NCBI GenBank assembly: GCA_036306585.1
Contig: JAXJZF010000007.1
Span: 124,001-188,000 of the forward strand
Source: Aphodovivens sp036306585
GTDB taxonomy: Bacteria > Actinomycetota > Coriobacteriia > Coriobacteriales > Eggerthellaceae
Reading direction: 5' to 3'
DNA: 64,000 nt
Shown here: positions 33,749 to 42,418 of the stretch, piece by piece
Layout of the letters: every line of letters starts with the position of its first letter
How positions within the stretch are numbered: the stretch's first letter is position 1
Position numbers and translations under genes: made by a program
The notes under the pieces: generated by a model
Told to the model about the DNA's origin: nothing
The model's database searches: none
The model's input: only the letters and a program-made list of their open reading frames with translations

Positions 33749-34681
33749 GTGGACTTCCAAAGCATCGAATCGCAGATGATCGTGTTATTCCTCGCCATGG
33801 CAGTGGGCTACCTCATCCGCAAACTCAACATCATGAATGACTCGTTCGATGCCACGCTGTCGCGCATCGTTCTTGACGTCACGCTGCCATGCCTGATCGT
33901 TGGCTCGGTGGTAACCGCCGACTCCTTGCCGGACATTTCGACCATCGGATTCATTTTCGCGCTTTCCACCGGCGCTAACCTACTGGTCATAGCGCTCGCC
34001 ATCCTGGTTCCCATTCTCATTCGCGCACCGAAGAAAACGCGGGGGATCTACAGCTTCATGGTTGCGTTCGGCAACGTGGGTTTTATCGGCTTCCCCGTGG
34101 TCTCCGCAGTATTCGGACCCGAAGCGATCGTCTACGCATCCATCCTCAATATCCCTTTCAATCTACTGATTTTCACCGTAGGGGTGCTGTTCCTCTCCGA
34201 TAGCAGCCTGCCATTCGGGCAGCGATTGAAAACAGGGTTGGCGAATCTGAAGTCTCCAGCGTTGATCTCCTGCTTGCTGGTAATCGTACTCGCGCCGCTT
34301 AATGTAACCCATACCGGCGTCATCGGGGACACGCTTATGCTGCTAGGCAATGTCACTACACCAGCAGCGTTGCTCATCATCGGCTCCTCGATGGCGAAAG
34401 CCCCCATCCTCACGATGATCGGCAACTGGCGCCCCTACGTGGCGGTTGCCGGACGCCTCGTCATTGCACCGCTGCTGGTATTCGCCGTGTTCCACTTCAT
34501 CGTGCCCGATCGGTTCCTACTGGGCATCGTGGTGCTGACGGCAGGCATGCCCGTCGCGACCAATGGCACACTTCTATGCCTGCATTACGGCGCCGATTTC
34601 CAAACGATGCTGCAAGGCACATTCATCTCTACGGTGTTATCCATCATCACCATTCCTCTGCTTGCCTTGTTCATCTTGTGA
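33749..34681 (+). CDS. AEC-family permease
   Basis: A 310-residue membrane protein with about ten helices in the auxin-efflux-carrier (AEC) family. The two halves each show the characteristic pattern: LDVTLPCLIVGSVV in the first and AGMPVATNGTLL in the second, with GNVGFIGFPVV between. Bacterial members carry dicarboxylates, malonate or amino-acid-derived acids; the family name does not mean plant hormone transport. The GTG start is set by GAAAGGAGAACG. It stands alone, divergent from purE. Because a predicted arylacetate pathway lies nearby, an aryl-acid substrate is possible but unsupported. Confidence 0.85.
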   Translation: MDFQSIESQMIVLFLAMAVGYLIRKLNIMNDSFDATLSRIVLDVTLPCLIVGSVVTADSLPDISTIGFIFALSTGANLLVIALAILVPILIRAPKKTRGIYSFMVAFGNVGFIGFPVVSAVFGPEAIVYASILNIPFNLLIFTVGVLFLSDSSLPFGQRLKTGLANLKSPALISCLLVIVLAPLNVTHTGVIGDTLMLLGNVTTPAALLIIGSSMAKAPILTMIGNWRPYVAVAGRLVIAPLLVFAVFHFIVPDRFLLGIVVLTAGMPVATNGTLLCLHYGADFQTMLQGTFISTVLSIITIPLLALFIL

Positions 34682-34859
34682 TATCGCAACCGATGGTTCG
34701 TCCAAGCACTTCGCAGCTGGAATCAACGATCTTCTGACGCAGCCGAATAGGCGGCGATCGAGCGTGCGCGCATCGGTACAATAGTGTTTCGAGCAATCGT
34801 CACCGCTTGAAGTTTTACCTTGCCGCAGCGTCTATCGGGAAAATCAGGAGGGAATGCCC

Positions 34860-35555
34860 ATGCAGCGGATCTTTGCAACCGGAATCGAATCGCTAGAAGC
34901 AGCGCTTCGTCAGCATTTGAACACCGAAGAAACCCGCAGCTGGATCAAAGAGCAGTCGCGCCCATTCCGCGAGCTCATGTCGTATTACCGCTGCGCGCTG
35001 ATGGAAGTCGAGACGAAATTCCGCGTTCTGAATGAGGAGCTTTCGCTTGCCGGCGAGGCCAACCCCATCGACTCCATCGAGTCGCGACTGAAGTCCCCCG
35101 AAAGCATATTGGAGAAGATGGATCGTAAAGGCATCGAGTTCTCCGTCGAGGCCATCGAGAAATCCATCGACGACATCGCCGGCATCCGCGTGATCTGCTC
35201 GTTCGAATCGGATGTGTATCTCATCGCCGATTCGCTGCTACGCCAAACCGACGTGCACCTCATCGAGCGCATCGACTACATGGCCGAACCCAAGCCCAGC
35301 GGATATCGCAGCCTGCATCTGATCATCGCCATTCCCATCTTCTTGTACGACGAGAAGAAGATCATGAAGGTGGAAGTCCAGCTTCGCACGATGGCGATGG
35401 ACATGTGGGCCAGCCTCGAGCACAAGCTGGCATACAAGAAAGCGGAGTCGAAAGACCCCGAGAAGATGCACGCCAACCTGTTGAAATGCGCCGAGCTCAG
35501 CGCCCGCATCGACAAGCTGATGGCGGAATCGCGCGCATTGACGAGCAGGGAGTAA
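34860..35555 (+). CDS. Small alarmone synthetase, RelA/SpoT-domain GTP pyrophosphokinase
   Basis: A 231-residue single-domain (p)ppGpp synthetase of the YjbM/RelQ type, lacking hydrolase and regulatory domains. Recognisable elements are SPESILEKMDRKG (Arg/Lys nucleotide-binding region), DDIAGIRVICSFESDVY with the Mg-binding Asp, EPKPSGYRSLHLI and the VEVQLRTMAMDMWASLEHKLAYK block with the catalytic Glu. It would raise alarmone levels in response to stress at the transcriptional level. An AGGAGG is 2 bases before an ATG at 34854 but 8 bases before the ATG at 34860, which I therefore prefer. It is followed by tRNA-Phe on the opposite strand. Confidence 0.93.
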   Translation: MQRIFATGIESLEAALRQHLNTEETRSWIKEQSRPFRELMSYYRCALMEVETKFRVLNEELSLAGEANPIDSIESRLKSPESILEKMDRKGIEFSVEAIEKSIDDIAGIRVICSFESDVYLIADSLLRQTDVHLIERIDYMAEPKPSGYRSLHLIIAIPIFLYDEKKIMKVEVQLRTMAMDMWASLEHKLAYKKAESKDPEKMHANLLKCAELSARIDKLMAESRALTSRE

Positions 35556-35576
35556 AACCCATCTGAAACCGATCGG

Positions 35577-35609
35577 AATAAAAAATCCGCGAGCCTTACG
35601 GCCCGCGGA
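35577..35609 (-). terminator. Terminator of tRNA-Phe
   Basis: TCCGCGAGCC / GGCCCGCGGA stem with one mismatch and loop TTAC. On the minus strand it is followed by six T residues, just downstream of tRNA-Phe. It may also slow transcription of the convergent alarmone synthetase gene. Confidence 0.8.
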
Positions 35610-35617
35610 CGAGGATG

Positions 35618-35693
35618 TGGTGGTCAGAGAGGGACTTGAACCCCCGGCACGGGGATTTTCAGTCCCCTGCTCTACCAACTGAGCTACCTGACC
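35618..35693 (-). tRNA. tRNA-Phe (anticodon GAA)
   Basis: Complete 76-base cloverleaf on the minus strand: acceptor GGTCAGG with TCTGACC, discriminator A, encoded CCA, anticodon loop CTGAAAA giving GAA, T-arm GGTTCAAGTCC. It has its own promoter and terminator. Confidence 0.97.
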
Positions 35694-35723
35694 GGATGAG
35701 CATCCTTGCGAATGCGAAGATAT

Positions 35724-35752
35724 ATGATACCGGAAAGGCTATGCAGCGTCAA
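35724..35752 (-). promoter_or_regulatory. Sigma70-type promoter of tRNA-Phe
   Basis: On the minus strand TTGACG, exactly 17 bases, TATCAT: five of six in both boxes, with the start point expected about 24 bases before the mature tRNA. Confidence 0.8.
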
Positions 35753-35859
35753 GCGGGATTTATCGTGCCGCACGATATTTCAGCGTGCCATTGCTACGCA
35801 GCATAGAAATTCCGTTTCACAGCGCCATGGAGCGCTGGACGCTCTTATGACCAGCCCGT

Positions 35860-37197
35860 TTACTTACAGGCGATCCCCTCGCCGAACAGAAGCTCCTTCT
35901 CCTCGCCGGGAAGCGCCGCGCGCGCCTGATCGCGTAGGTTGTTCACGCCGATGAAGAACTGGCGCATCATCACGACCAGCAGATAACGGCCCTTCGCCGT
36001 GAGGGTGATCTCGTCGTCGTTGTCGCGGTCGAACGCGCCCGAGATGCGCATGAACGCCATCTCAACAGGAAGGCCCGCCTCCACCGTGCAGTCGAAATCG
36101 CGGAACCACGCACGCTTGTCCAGGCGACCGCCGAACAGCTGCATCATGAACCGGTAGCGCATGCGGTCGCGCTTGCTGAACGTGGTTTTGCCCATGATGG
36201 ACATGCGTCCGCTCTCGATGGCGGCGTTGTAGTCACGCACCGAGAACGTGTTCACATACAGGTTCGAGCCCAGATACGTGATACCGCCCGACCCGATGGC
36301 TGGGTACTCCTCGTAATCCACGACATACTCGTCGATCATCGCATCATCGGCTGCCGCCGCGCTGTCCAAGCGATTGAACGTCCAAGCAGAGCCGTGGCTG
36401 AACAGGGGCTTGTCGCCTCCGCACAGCAACTCGTCGATGATCTGGTAGAACAGCTGCTCGCGCTTGTAGTCCACTTTGCCCACCGTGCGTGCCAGGCTGC
36501 GCTCGACCGACGGGGACGCCATCAGCGGATAGAACGTGGTCTGGCTCGCACCGCTTTCCACCACCCGCTCGATGTCGCTAATAAGGATATCTTCGGTCTG
36601 CGCCGGGAAATTGAAGATCATGTCAGCGTTCATCGACACGAAGTACGGGCTGGCCTCCTGGATGCGCGCGACGATCTCATCGCCGCTTCCGTATTTGTCG
36701 TAGCGGTCCATCTGCTTCAGTAGGCCGTCGTCGAAGCTCTGCACGCCGACCGACAGGCGCTGCACGCGCCCTTTGAGTTTCTCCAGGTAGCTGGGAATCA
36801 GGTGGTTGGGATTGGTCTCGCTGGAAACCTCTTTGATCGAGAACAGGTCGCGCGCCTGATCGATGGTCTCGCACAGCTCGTCGATCATGATAGTGGGGGT
36901 GCCGCCGCCCACGTACAGGCTCTCGAAGTCGTAGCCGAGATCCTTCAGCATGCGCATCTCCTTGCGCAAGTTCTGGAAATACGGCCGCGCGCGATCCTCT
37001 GCGAACGGGAAGCGGTTGAACGAGCAGTACGGGCACAGCCGCTCGCAGAACGGCACATGCATGTATAACATGTAGCGCATGCCTGGCTCAGGCGCAGGAA
37101 CGTGCGTCTCATCGGTGGGACGCAGCTTCAGATACTGGTTGGTGCACTGCCGCACCACCTTGGTAAGCAGTCGTTCGGATAACAAGGAAACCCCCAT
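35860..37197 (-). CDS. HemN/HemW-like radical SAM protein
   Basis: A 445-residue radical SAM enzyme of the coproporphyrinogen III oxidase-like group. The cluster motif CERLCPYC follows the typical YMHVPFC start at residue 50; SLYVGGGTPTIM, ETNPNHL and RLSVGVQSFDDGLLKQMDR are the SAM-binding and core barrel elements. The C-terminal region is diverged. Related proteins include HemW (a heme-binding protein), anaerobic coproporphyrinogen oxidase and the HutW/ChuW enzymes that open heme without oxygen; no heme operon surrounds it here, so I leave the function open. The start at 37197 has no strong ribosome-binding site and could be further downstream. Confidence 0.8.
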   Translation of the reverse strand: MGVSLLSERLLTKVVRQCTNQYLKLRPTDETHVPAPEPGMRYMLYMHVPFCERLCPYCSFNRFPFAEDRARPYFQNLRKEMRMLKDLGYDFESLYVGGGTPTIMIDELCETIDQARDLFSIKEVSSETNPNHLIPSYLEKLKGRVQRLSVGVQSFDDGLLKQMDRYDKYGSGDEIVARIQEASPYFVSMNADMIFNFPAQTEDILISDIERVVESGASQTTFYPLMASPSVERSLARTVGKVDYKREQLFYQIIDELLCGGDKPLFSHGSAWTFNRLDSAAAADDAMIDEYVVDYEEYPAIGSGGITYLGSNLYVNTFSVRDYNAAIESGRMSIMGKTTFSKRDRMRYRFMMQLFGGRLDKRAWFRDFDCTVEAGLPVEMAFMRISGAFDRDNDDEITLTAKGRYLLVVMMRQFFIGVNNLRDQARAALPGEEKELLFGEGIACK

Positions 37198-37252
37198 TGC
37201 GAAAAACGTCAGCGAGCATGGTTCCGCCGGCCGACAGACCGGCGGAACCCCA

Positions 37253-38545
37253 TTACTCCCAAGCGGAACGGCCGCGAGATGCCTTTTCGCCGATATCGGT
37301 GCGGAACTGCTTGCCCTCGAAGTTGATGAGGTCGCAGGCGCGGTACGCCTGCTCGCGCGCCTCTTCGAAGGTGTCGCCGAGCGCGACCACGTTCAGCACG
37401 CGGCCGCCGTTGGTGATGAGTTCGCCATCGGAGTTAAGGGCGGTGCCGGCATGGAACACCGTCACGCCGTCGAGTTCCTCGGCCTCGTCGATGCCCAGGA
37501 TGACCTTGCCCTTCTCGTAGGAACCGGGGTAGCCGGCGCTGGCGAGCACTACGCACACGGCCCAGCGGTCGGACCATTGCAGCTCGATGTCGTCGGGACG
37601 GCCTTCGGCGGCAGCCACCATGATATCCACCAGATCGGATTCCAAACGGGGCAGCACGACCTGCGTCTCGGGATCGCCGAAGCGCACATTGTATTCCACG
37701 ATCTTCGGACCTTGCGGGGTGAGCATGAAACCCCCGTAGAGCACACCGCGGTAATCGGTCTTGAACGGCTCGCGCGCAGTCGCTGCGGCGGCACGCTCCA
37801 TGATATCCACCATGGCCGCCATCTCGTCGTCGGTGACGATGGGCACCGGCGAATACACGCCCATGCCGCCCGTGTTGGGGCCTTTGTCCCCGTCGAACGC
37901 GCGCTTGTGATCCTGCGCAGGCGCCATGCAATGGGCCTTTCCGTTGGAGACGAACGCCAGAAGCGAGCACTCGGGGCCGGTCATGCACTCTTCGATGACA
38001 ACGGTGCTGCCCGCTTCGCCGAACACGCCGTCGAAGCAGTTGCGCACGGCGGCCTCGGCATCCTCAAGCGTTTCAGCGACGACCACGCCCTTCCCCGCGG
38101 CCAAGCCGTCGGCCTTGATCACGATGGGGGCGCCTTGCTCGCGCACATAGGCGAGCGCCGGCTCGCATTCGGTGAACGTGGCATACGCTGCGGTGGCGAT
38201 GCCATTGGCATCCATGAATCGTTTGCTATAGTCCTTGCTTCCCTCCAGCTGCGCGCCTTCGGCGTTGGGACCGAACACCTTCACACCCGCGTTGCGCAGG
38301 ACGTCGGCAACGCCAGCGACCAGCGGAGCCTCGGGGCCGACAACCACCAGGTCGATAGAATGATCGCGCACGAAGCCCAGCACCGCCTGCCCATCCATCA
38401 TATCCAAACCGGGGATGTTCTCGGCAATGCCGGCGGTTCCGCCGTTGCCCGGGGCAACGTAGAGCCTGTCGCACTTCGGCGACTTCGCGATGGTCCATGC
38501 GATGGCGTGCTCGCGACCGCCGCTGCCCAACACCAAAATGTTCAT
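37253..38545 (-). CDS. purD: Phosphoribosylamine-glycine ligase
   Basis: GAR synthetase, second step of purine synthesis, joining glycine to phosphoribosylamine with ATP. The 430-residue ATP-grasp protein begins MNILVLGSGGREHAIAWT, has VIKADGLAAGKGVVVA (ATP-grasp lysine region) and the MTPQGPKIVEYNVRFGDPETQVVLPR signature. The ATG has GAAAGGAACGAAG upstream. It precedes the radical SAM gene by about 55 bases and follows purA by about 100, all on the minus strand. Confidence 0.96.
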   Translation of the reverse strand: MNILVLGSGGREHAIAWTIAKSPKCDRLYVAPGNGGTAGIAENIPGLDMMDGQAVLGFVRDHSIDLVVVGPEAPLVAGVADVLRNAGVKVFGPNAEGAQLEGSKDYSKRFMDANGIATAAYATFTECEPALAYVREQGAPIVIKADGLAAGKGVVVAETLEDAEAAVRNCFDGVFGEAGSTVVIEECMTGPECSLLAFVSNGKAHCMAPAQDHKRAFDGDKGPNTGGMGVYSPVPIVTDDEMAAMVDIMERAAAATAREPFKTDYRGVLYGGFMLTPQGPKIVEYNVRFGDPETQVVLPRLESDLVDIMVAAAEGRPDDIELQWSDRWAVCVVLASAGYPGSYEKGKVILGIDEAEELDGVTVFHAGTALNSDGELITNGGRVLNVVALGDTFEEAREQAYRACDLINFEGKQFRTDIGEKASRGRSAWE

Positions 38546-38646
38546 CTTCGTTCCTTTCGCATAGCGAAATGCCTTTCATGCAACAAGCAAATGCCCGGCA
38601 GTCCGAGCGTTAAGCAGCTTCGACGGCCAGAGGCCATCGAAGCACG

Positions 38647-39963
38647 TTATCGATCCCAACCGCGCAAGATGGTCTGGTCGCGATCGGCACCCACCGCAAT
38701 GATGCTGATGCGCACGCCGGAGAGCTCTTCCAGGTGTTCCACGTAGCGCTGCGCGTTCTCGGGGAGTTCCTCGAAAGTTCGGCATCCGGTGATGTCGACG
38801 CCCTTCCAACCGGGCAGCTCCTCGTACACGGGCTTGGCATGGAACAGTACGCTTTGCTGCATGGGGAAGTAGTCGTAGCGCTTCCCATCGCATTCGTAGG
38901 CGGTGCACACCTTGATGGTATCGAACTCGGAAAGCACATCGAGCTTGGTGAGCGCGACGTCGGTGAGACCATTCACCTCAGCGGCATAGCGCGCGATGAC
39001 CGCATCGAACCAACCGCAGCGGCGCTTGCGCCCAGTGGTCACGCCGAACTCATGGCCGGCCGCGCATAGCTTCTCGCCCAGCTCGGCCTCTTCGCCCTCG
39101 CCGCCGTTCTCGGCGAAACGCAGCTCCGTGGGGAACGGGCCGCCGCCCACGCGGGTGACATATGCCTTCTGGATACCCAGCACGCGGTCGATAGCCGTGG
39201 GGCCCACACCCGATCCGGTGGCTGCGCCACCGGCGCAGCACGAAGACGAGGTCACGTACGGGTACGTGCCATGATCGATGTCAAGCAGCGTGCCCTGCGC
39301 TCCTTCGAACAGGATGGACTTGCCCTCGCGCACCGCCTGGTTAAGCAGCTGCGCGGTCTCAGCCATGTAGGGTTTCAGGATGCGAGCGTACGGGAGGTAC
39401 TCCTCGCAGATCTCTTCCACGGTGTAGGTGTGCAGGCCGTAGATCTTTTCGAGAATGGGGTTTTTCTGCGCGAGCGCGGTTTCCACCTTCAGGCGGAAGA
39501 TCTTCTCGTCCATGAGGTCTTGAACGCGAATGCCCTTGCGGGCGGCCTTGTCCTGGTAGCACGGGCCGATGCCGCGCTTGGTGGTGCCGATCTGATTCTC
39601 GCCTAGGCGCTTCTCGTCAGCGCCGTCGAGGTCCTTGTGGTATGGCATGATGATATGCGCATCGCAGCTGATCTTAAGGTTTTTGCATGAGATGCCCTCG
39701 GCATCGAGCATCGCCATCTCCTTGATGAGCACACCGGGATCGATGACCACGCCGTTGCCGATGACCGGCACCGCATGCTCGTACATGACGCCCGACGGCA
39801 TGAGGTGCAGTGCGAGCTTCTTGTCGCCATGGATTACCGTGTGGCCCGCGTTGTTGCCGCCTTGATAGCGCACCACGTAATCGTAATCGCTTGCAATGAG
39901 ATCGGTGATCTTGCCTTTGCCTTCATCGCCCCACTGGGCTCCGACGAGTACCGTCCTGGGCAT
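38647..39963 (-). CDS. purA: Adenylosuccinate synthetase
   Basis: GTP-dependent conversion of IMP and aspartate to adenylosuccinate, the first step from IMP to AMP. The 438 residues start with MPRTVLVGAQWGDEGKGKITDL (GTP loop and catalytic Asp), and contain GNNAGHTVI with the catalytic His, GTTKRGIGPCYQDK and the TTGRKRRCGWFD region. The ATG at 39963 is preceded by GAAAGGAACATCAT; the longer open frame to 40047 lacks family sequence. With purE and purD it gives three separate purine genes within 7 kb, not one operon. Confidence 0.97.
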   Translation of the reverse strand: MPRTVLVGAQWGDEGKGKITDLIASDYDYVVRYQGGNNAGHTVIHGDKKLALHLMPSGVMYEHAVPVIGNGVVIDPGVLIKEMAMLDAEGISCKNLKISCDAHIIMPYHKDLDGADEKRLGENQIGTTKRGIGPCYQDKAARKGIRVQDLMDEKIFRLKVETALAQKNPILEKIYGLHTYTVEEICEEYLPYARILKPYMAETAQLLNQAVREGKSILFEGAQGTLLDIDHGTYPYVTSSSCCAGGAATGSGVGPTAIDRVLGIQKAYVTRVGGGPFPTELRFAENGGEGEEAELGEKLCAAGHEFGVTTGRKRRCGWFDAVIARYAAEVNGLTDVALTKLDVLSEFDTIKVCTAYECDGKRYDYFPMQQSVLFHAKPVYEELPGWKGVDITGCRTFEELPENAQRYVEHLEELSGVRISIIAVGADRDQTILRGWDR

Positions 39964-40186
39964 ATGATGTTCCTTTCGTCGATATGCGGACACGCTTCTC
40001 GAAACGCTTCGTTCCGCAAACTCAATAGTATAGCCTAGGCGACGCACGCAAAACGGCGCGGCGTGAGAACCCCCGACAATCTACGTGCAGGTGACCATAT
40101 TCTCCCCGCATGCCGTTGAAATGCCACGCGCGAGGAGCAAACACGCGGGCAGCGAGCCGACACTCCGCATAGCTGCACGCAGGCGG

Positions 40187-42418
40187 CTACAGCTCCAGCT
40201 CGTTCAAACCGGGATCAGCTTTGCGCAGGGCCTTCACCACCTCTTCATGGCAGGTGAACAGCACCACTTGGCGAGTGCGGGCGAGTTCCGCAAGCGCGCG
40301 CGCTGCGCCGCGACGGCGGCGAGCGTCGAAATTCACCAGGATGTCGTCGGCGAACACGGGGATGGTGCGGCCCACGTTGTCGGCTTGCTGCAGCAACGCG
40401 ATGCGCAACGACAGGTACAGCTGCTGGCGTGTGCCCAACGACAGATGGATGGGCTCGCGCACCTCGCGCGCAGCATCCACCACCTGCAGGGTTCCCTTGT
40501 GGGAAAGCTGAACTTTCTCCCATGCGCCGTCGGTCATGATCTGCAAGTAGCGACTCGCCTGGCGATACACCTCCGGTTGGCTCTTGCTCTCCCAAGCGGC
40601 GATGGCGCTTTGCAGCATGCGCTGCGCAAGGAGCAGCGTGGCATAACGCCTCGAGCTCTCCTCCTGGCGCGTGATCAGCTGCTGTTGTTGCAGCCGCAGC
40701 TCGTCAAGCTCATGGGCCTTGGTGGCCTGGGCGAGCGTCTGCTTCAGCTCTCCATAGCGGCGGTTCATACCCTCGCTCGCCTCCAGAAGCGCACTGCGGC
40801 GGCGGGTGGCGCGGGCGATCTCCTCGTCGAAACGGGCCAGGGAATCGCTTTCCTCCATGCCCGCCGAGGTAAACGCTTGGCGCCGGCGCGCCTTGCCATC
40901 GGCGATGGAATCCTCCACCGAGCTGGCACGCGACACCAGGGCTCGGCGGCGCTGGTCGAGCAGTTCCCGTTCGCTGCGCGCTTCATGCGCTTCATCCAAA
41001 AGCGACCGTGCGCGGCGTAGAGACCCCTCCGCCGCGCCGAGCCCCGCTTCCTCGAGCTGATCGCGGATACCCTGCAGGCAGGCGGCGCGTGCAACCTCAA
41101 CCGCCTCGAGCTTCTTGCGGTCCTGAAGCATCACCCAATGGGCGTCGCGTTCCCGCGCAGCGCGCTGCTCGTCTTCCTTATCTGGACGGAACAGCATGAC
41201 CAGAGCACCCACCGCCATGAGCAGCGAGAACACCACGAGGCCGCCGCCGAGCGCCGTAAACGACAGGCTGGAAATGCTGCGCCCATGGAGAAACACCGCA
41301 ACGCCCACCAACGCGAACGCCACCGGCAGCAGCACCGACAAGATGATCTGCGTGCTGCGCTGGCGGCGAGTGTGCGCGGCATCAGGGTTCTGTTGCGATT
41401 CCATCAACGCCTCGTAGGAGGCGGTGGAAGCGGCAAGGTTCTCCTTCGCCAAGTCGACGCTATGCTCCTGCTTCGCCTGGTCTTCGGCAAGGGAATCGAT
41501 TTTGTCGCGCAGCGCACGCTCGGTCGAAGCTGCTATTTCCATCAACGACGGATCGTATGAGGAAAGACGCACGCGACGCTCGGTCGCCAGGTTCTTGGCG
41601 TCCTCGCGCAGGACGTCACGTTGGCGCCGCAATTCTTCGAGGTGCTGGTCGATTCGCTCCGCGGTTACGCGATGGGCTGTAAGGCGCTCGATGAGGTCGT
41701 TCGTCTCCTCGATGCGCGCGAGCATATCCTGGCGCTCAGGCTCAAGCTCGGCGAATTCCTTATTCAAATGCCGGATGCGTTCAGCCTCCTGCTGCGCTTG
41801 GGCGACTTTCGCGCGAATGTCGGCCAACTCCGTTCCCAAATTCGCAAGCGACTCCGTTGCCGAAGAGGCCTTCGATGTGAGTTCGGCAAGCCGACGCTGC
41901 ACCTCGACGAGCGTTTCGGCAGGACTTGCTCCCGTACCCGAACCTGCCGTCAACAGCTTCGCCGTGAGGGTGCTGGTCCCACGCAGCGTGCGCAGCTCGT
42001 CGGAGCTGAGCGAGAACATGGTGGTGTAGGTTTCCTTGTCGATGTCTGCCACCAAAGACGCATCGCCTTGCAGTCCATCGGCATTACGCGCGCGCGACAG
42101 CTCCCACTCTCCGCCATGACCATCGGAGAACAGCAAGGATCCGGAGCGCTCGGCGTTGATGGGGCGGTAGGTATTACGGGTCCCGCGCGCCTCCTCCCAG
42201 CCGAACAGCACGCCTTTCACGAAGGCGGAGACGGTCGTCTTGCCTGCTTCGTTGCGACCGAACACCACATTTAGGTTCGGAGCCAACGGACCGATGGTGC
42301 GATCCGAGAATGCCCCGAAACTGCGAATGCGGATGCTTTTCAGGTAAGGTCGGTCGACGGGATCCATCAGCCGCGCATAGCGGGGCCCTGCCGGCAAACG
42401 GGACGAATCATCGCTCAT
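40187..42418 (-). CDS. SbcC/YhaN-like ATPase with central membrane helices
   Basis: A 743-residue ABC/SMC-type ATPase. The Walker A VFGRNEAGKTT is near residue 55, long coiled-coil arms flank the centre, and the C-terminal half supplies the signature LSLGTRQQLYLSL and Walker B PVFADDILVNFD. The midpoint, where SbcC has a zinc hook, instead holds two hydrophobic stretches (about 355-410; LSVLLPVAFALVGVAVFL and GGGLVVFSLLMAVGALVML), so the protein may be membrane-anchored, as in the YhaN group. Its coding start overlaps the nuclease gene upstream by 11 bases. Predicted to form a nuclease complex with it, acting on DNA ends. Confidence 0.87.
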   Translation of the reverse strand: MSDDSSRLPAGPRYARLMDPVDRPYLKSIRIRSFGAFSDRTIGPLAPNLNVVFGRNEAGKTTVSAFVKGVLFGWEEARGTRNTYRPINAERSGSLLFSDGHGGEWELSRARNADGLQGDASLVADIDKETYTTMFSLSSDELRTLRGTSTLTAKLLTAGSGTGASPAETLVEVQRRLAELTSKASSATESLANLGTELADIRAKVAQAQQEAERIRHLNKEFAELEPERQDMLARIEETNDLIERLTAHRVTAERIDQHLEELRRQRDVLREDAKNLATERRVRLSSYDPSLMEIAASTERALRDKIDSLAEDQAKQEHSVDLAKENLAASTASYEALMESQQNPDAAHTRRQRSTQIILSVLLPVAFALVGVAVFLHGRSISSLSFTALGGGLVVFSLLMAVGALVMLFRPDKEDEQRAARERDAHWVMLQDRKKLEAVEVARAACLQGIRDQLEEAGLGAAEGSLRRARSLLDEAHEARSERELLDQRRRALVSRASSVEDSIADGKARRRQAFTSAGMEESDSLARFDEEIARATRRRSALLEASEGMNRRYGELKQTLAQATKAHELDELRLQQQQLITRQEESSRRYATLLLAQRMLQSAIAAWESKSQPEVYRQASRYLQIMTDGAWEKVQLSHKGTLQVVDAAREVREPIHLSLGTRQQLYLSLRIALLQQADNVGRTIPVFADDILVNFDARRRRGAARALAELARTRQVVLFTCHEEVVKALRKADPGLNELEL

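Noticed and set aside
33749..34681. Auxin (indoleacetate) transporter based on the AEC family name
   Set aside because: Bacterial AEC members mostly carry organic acids; apart from proximity to the arylacetate genes nothing in the sequence points to indoleacetate.
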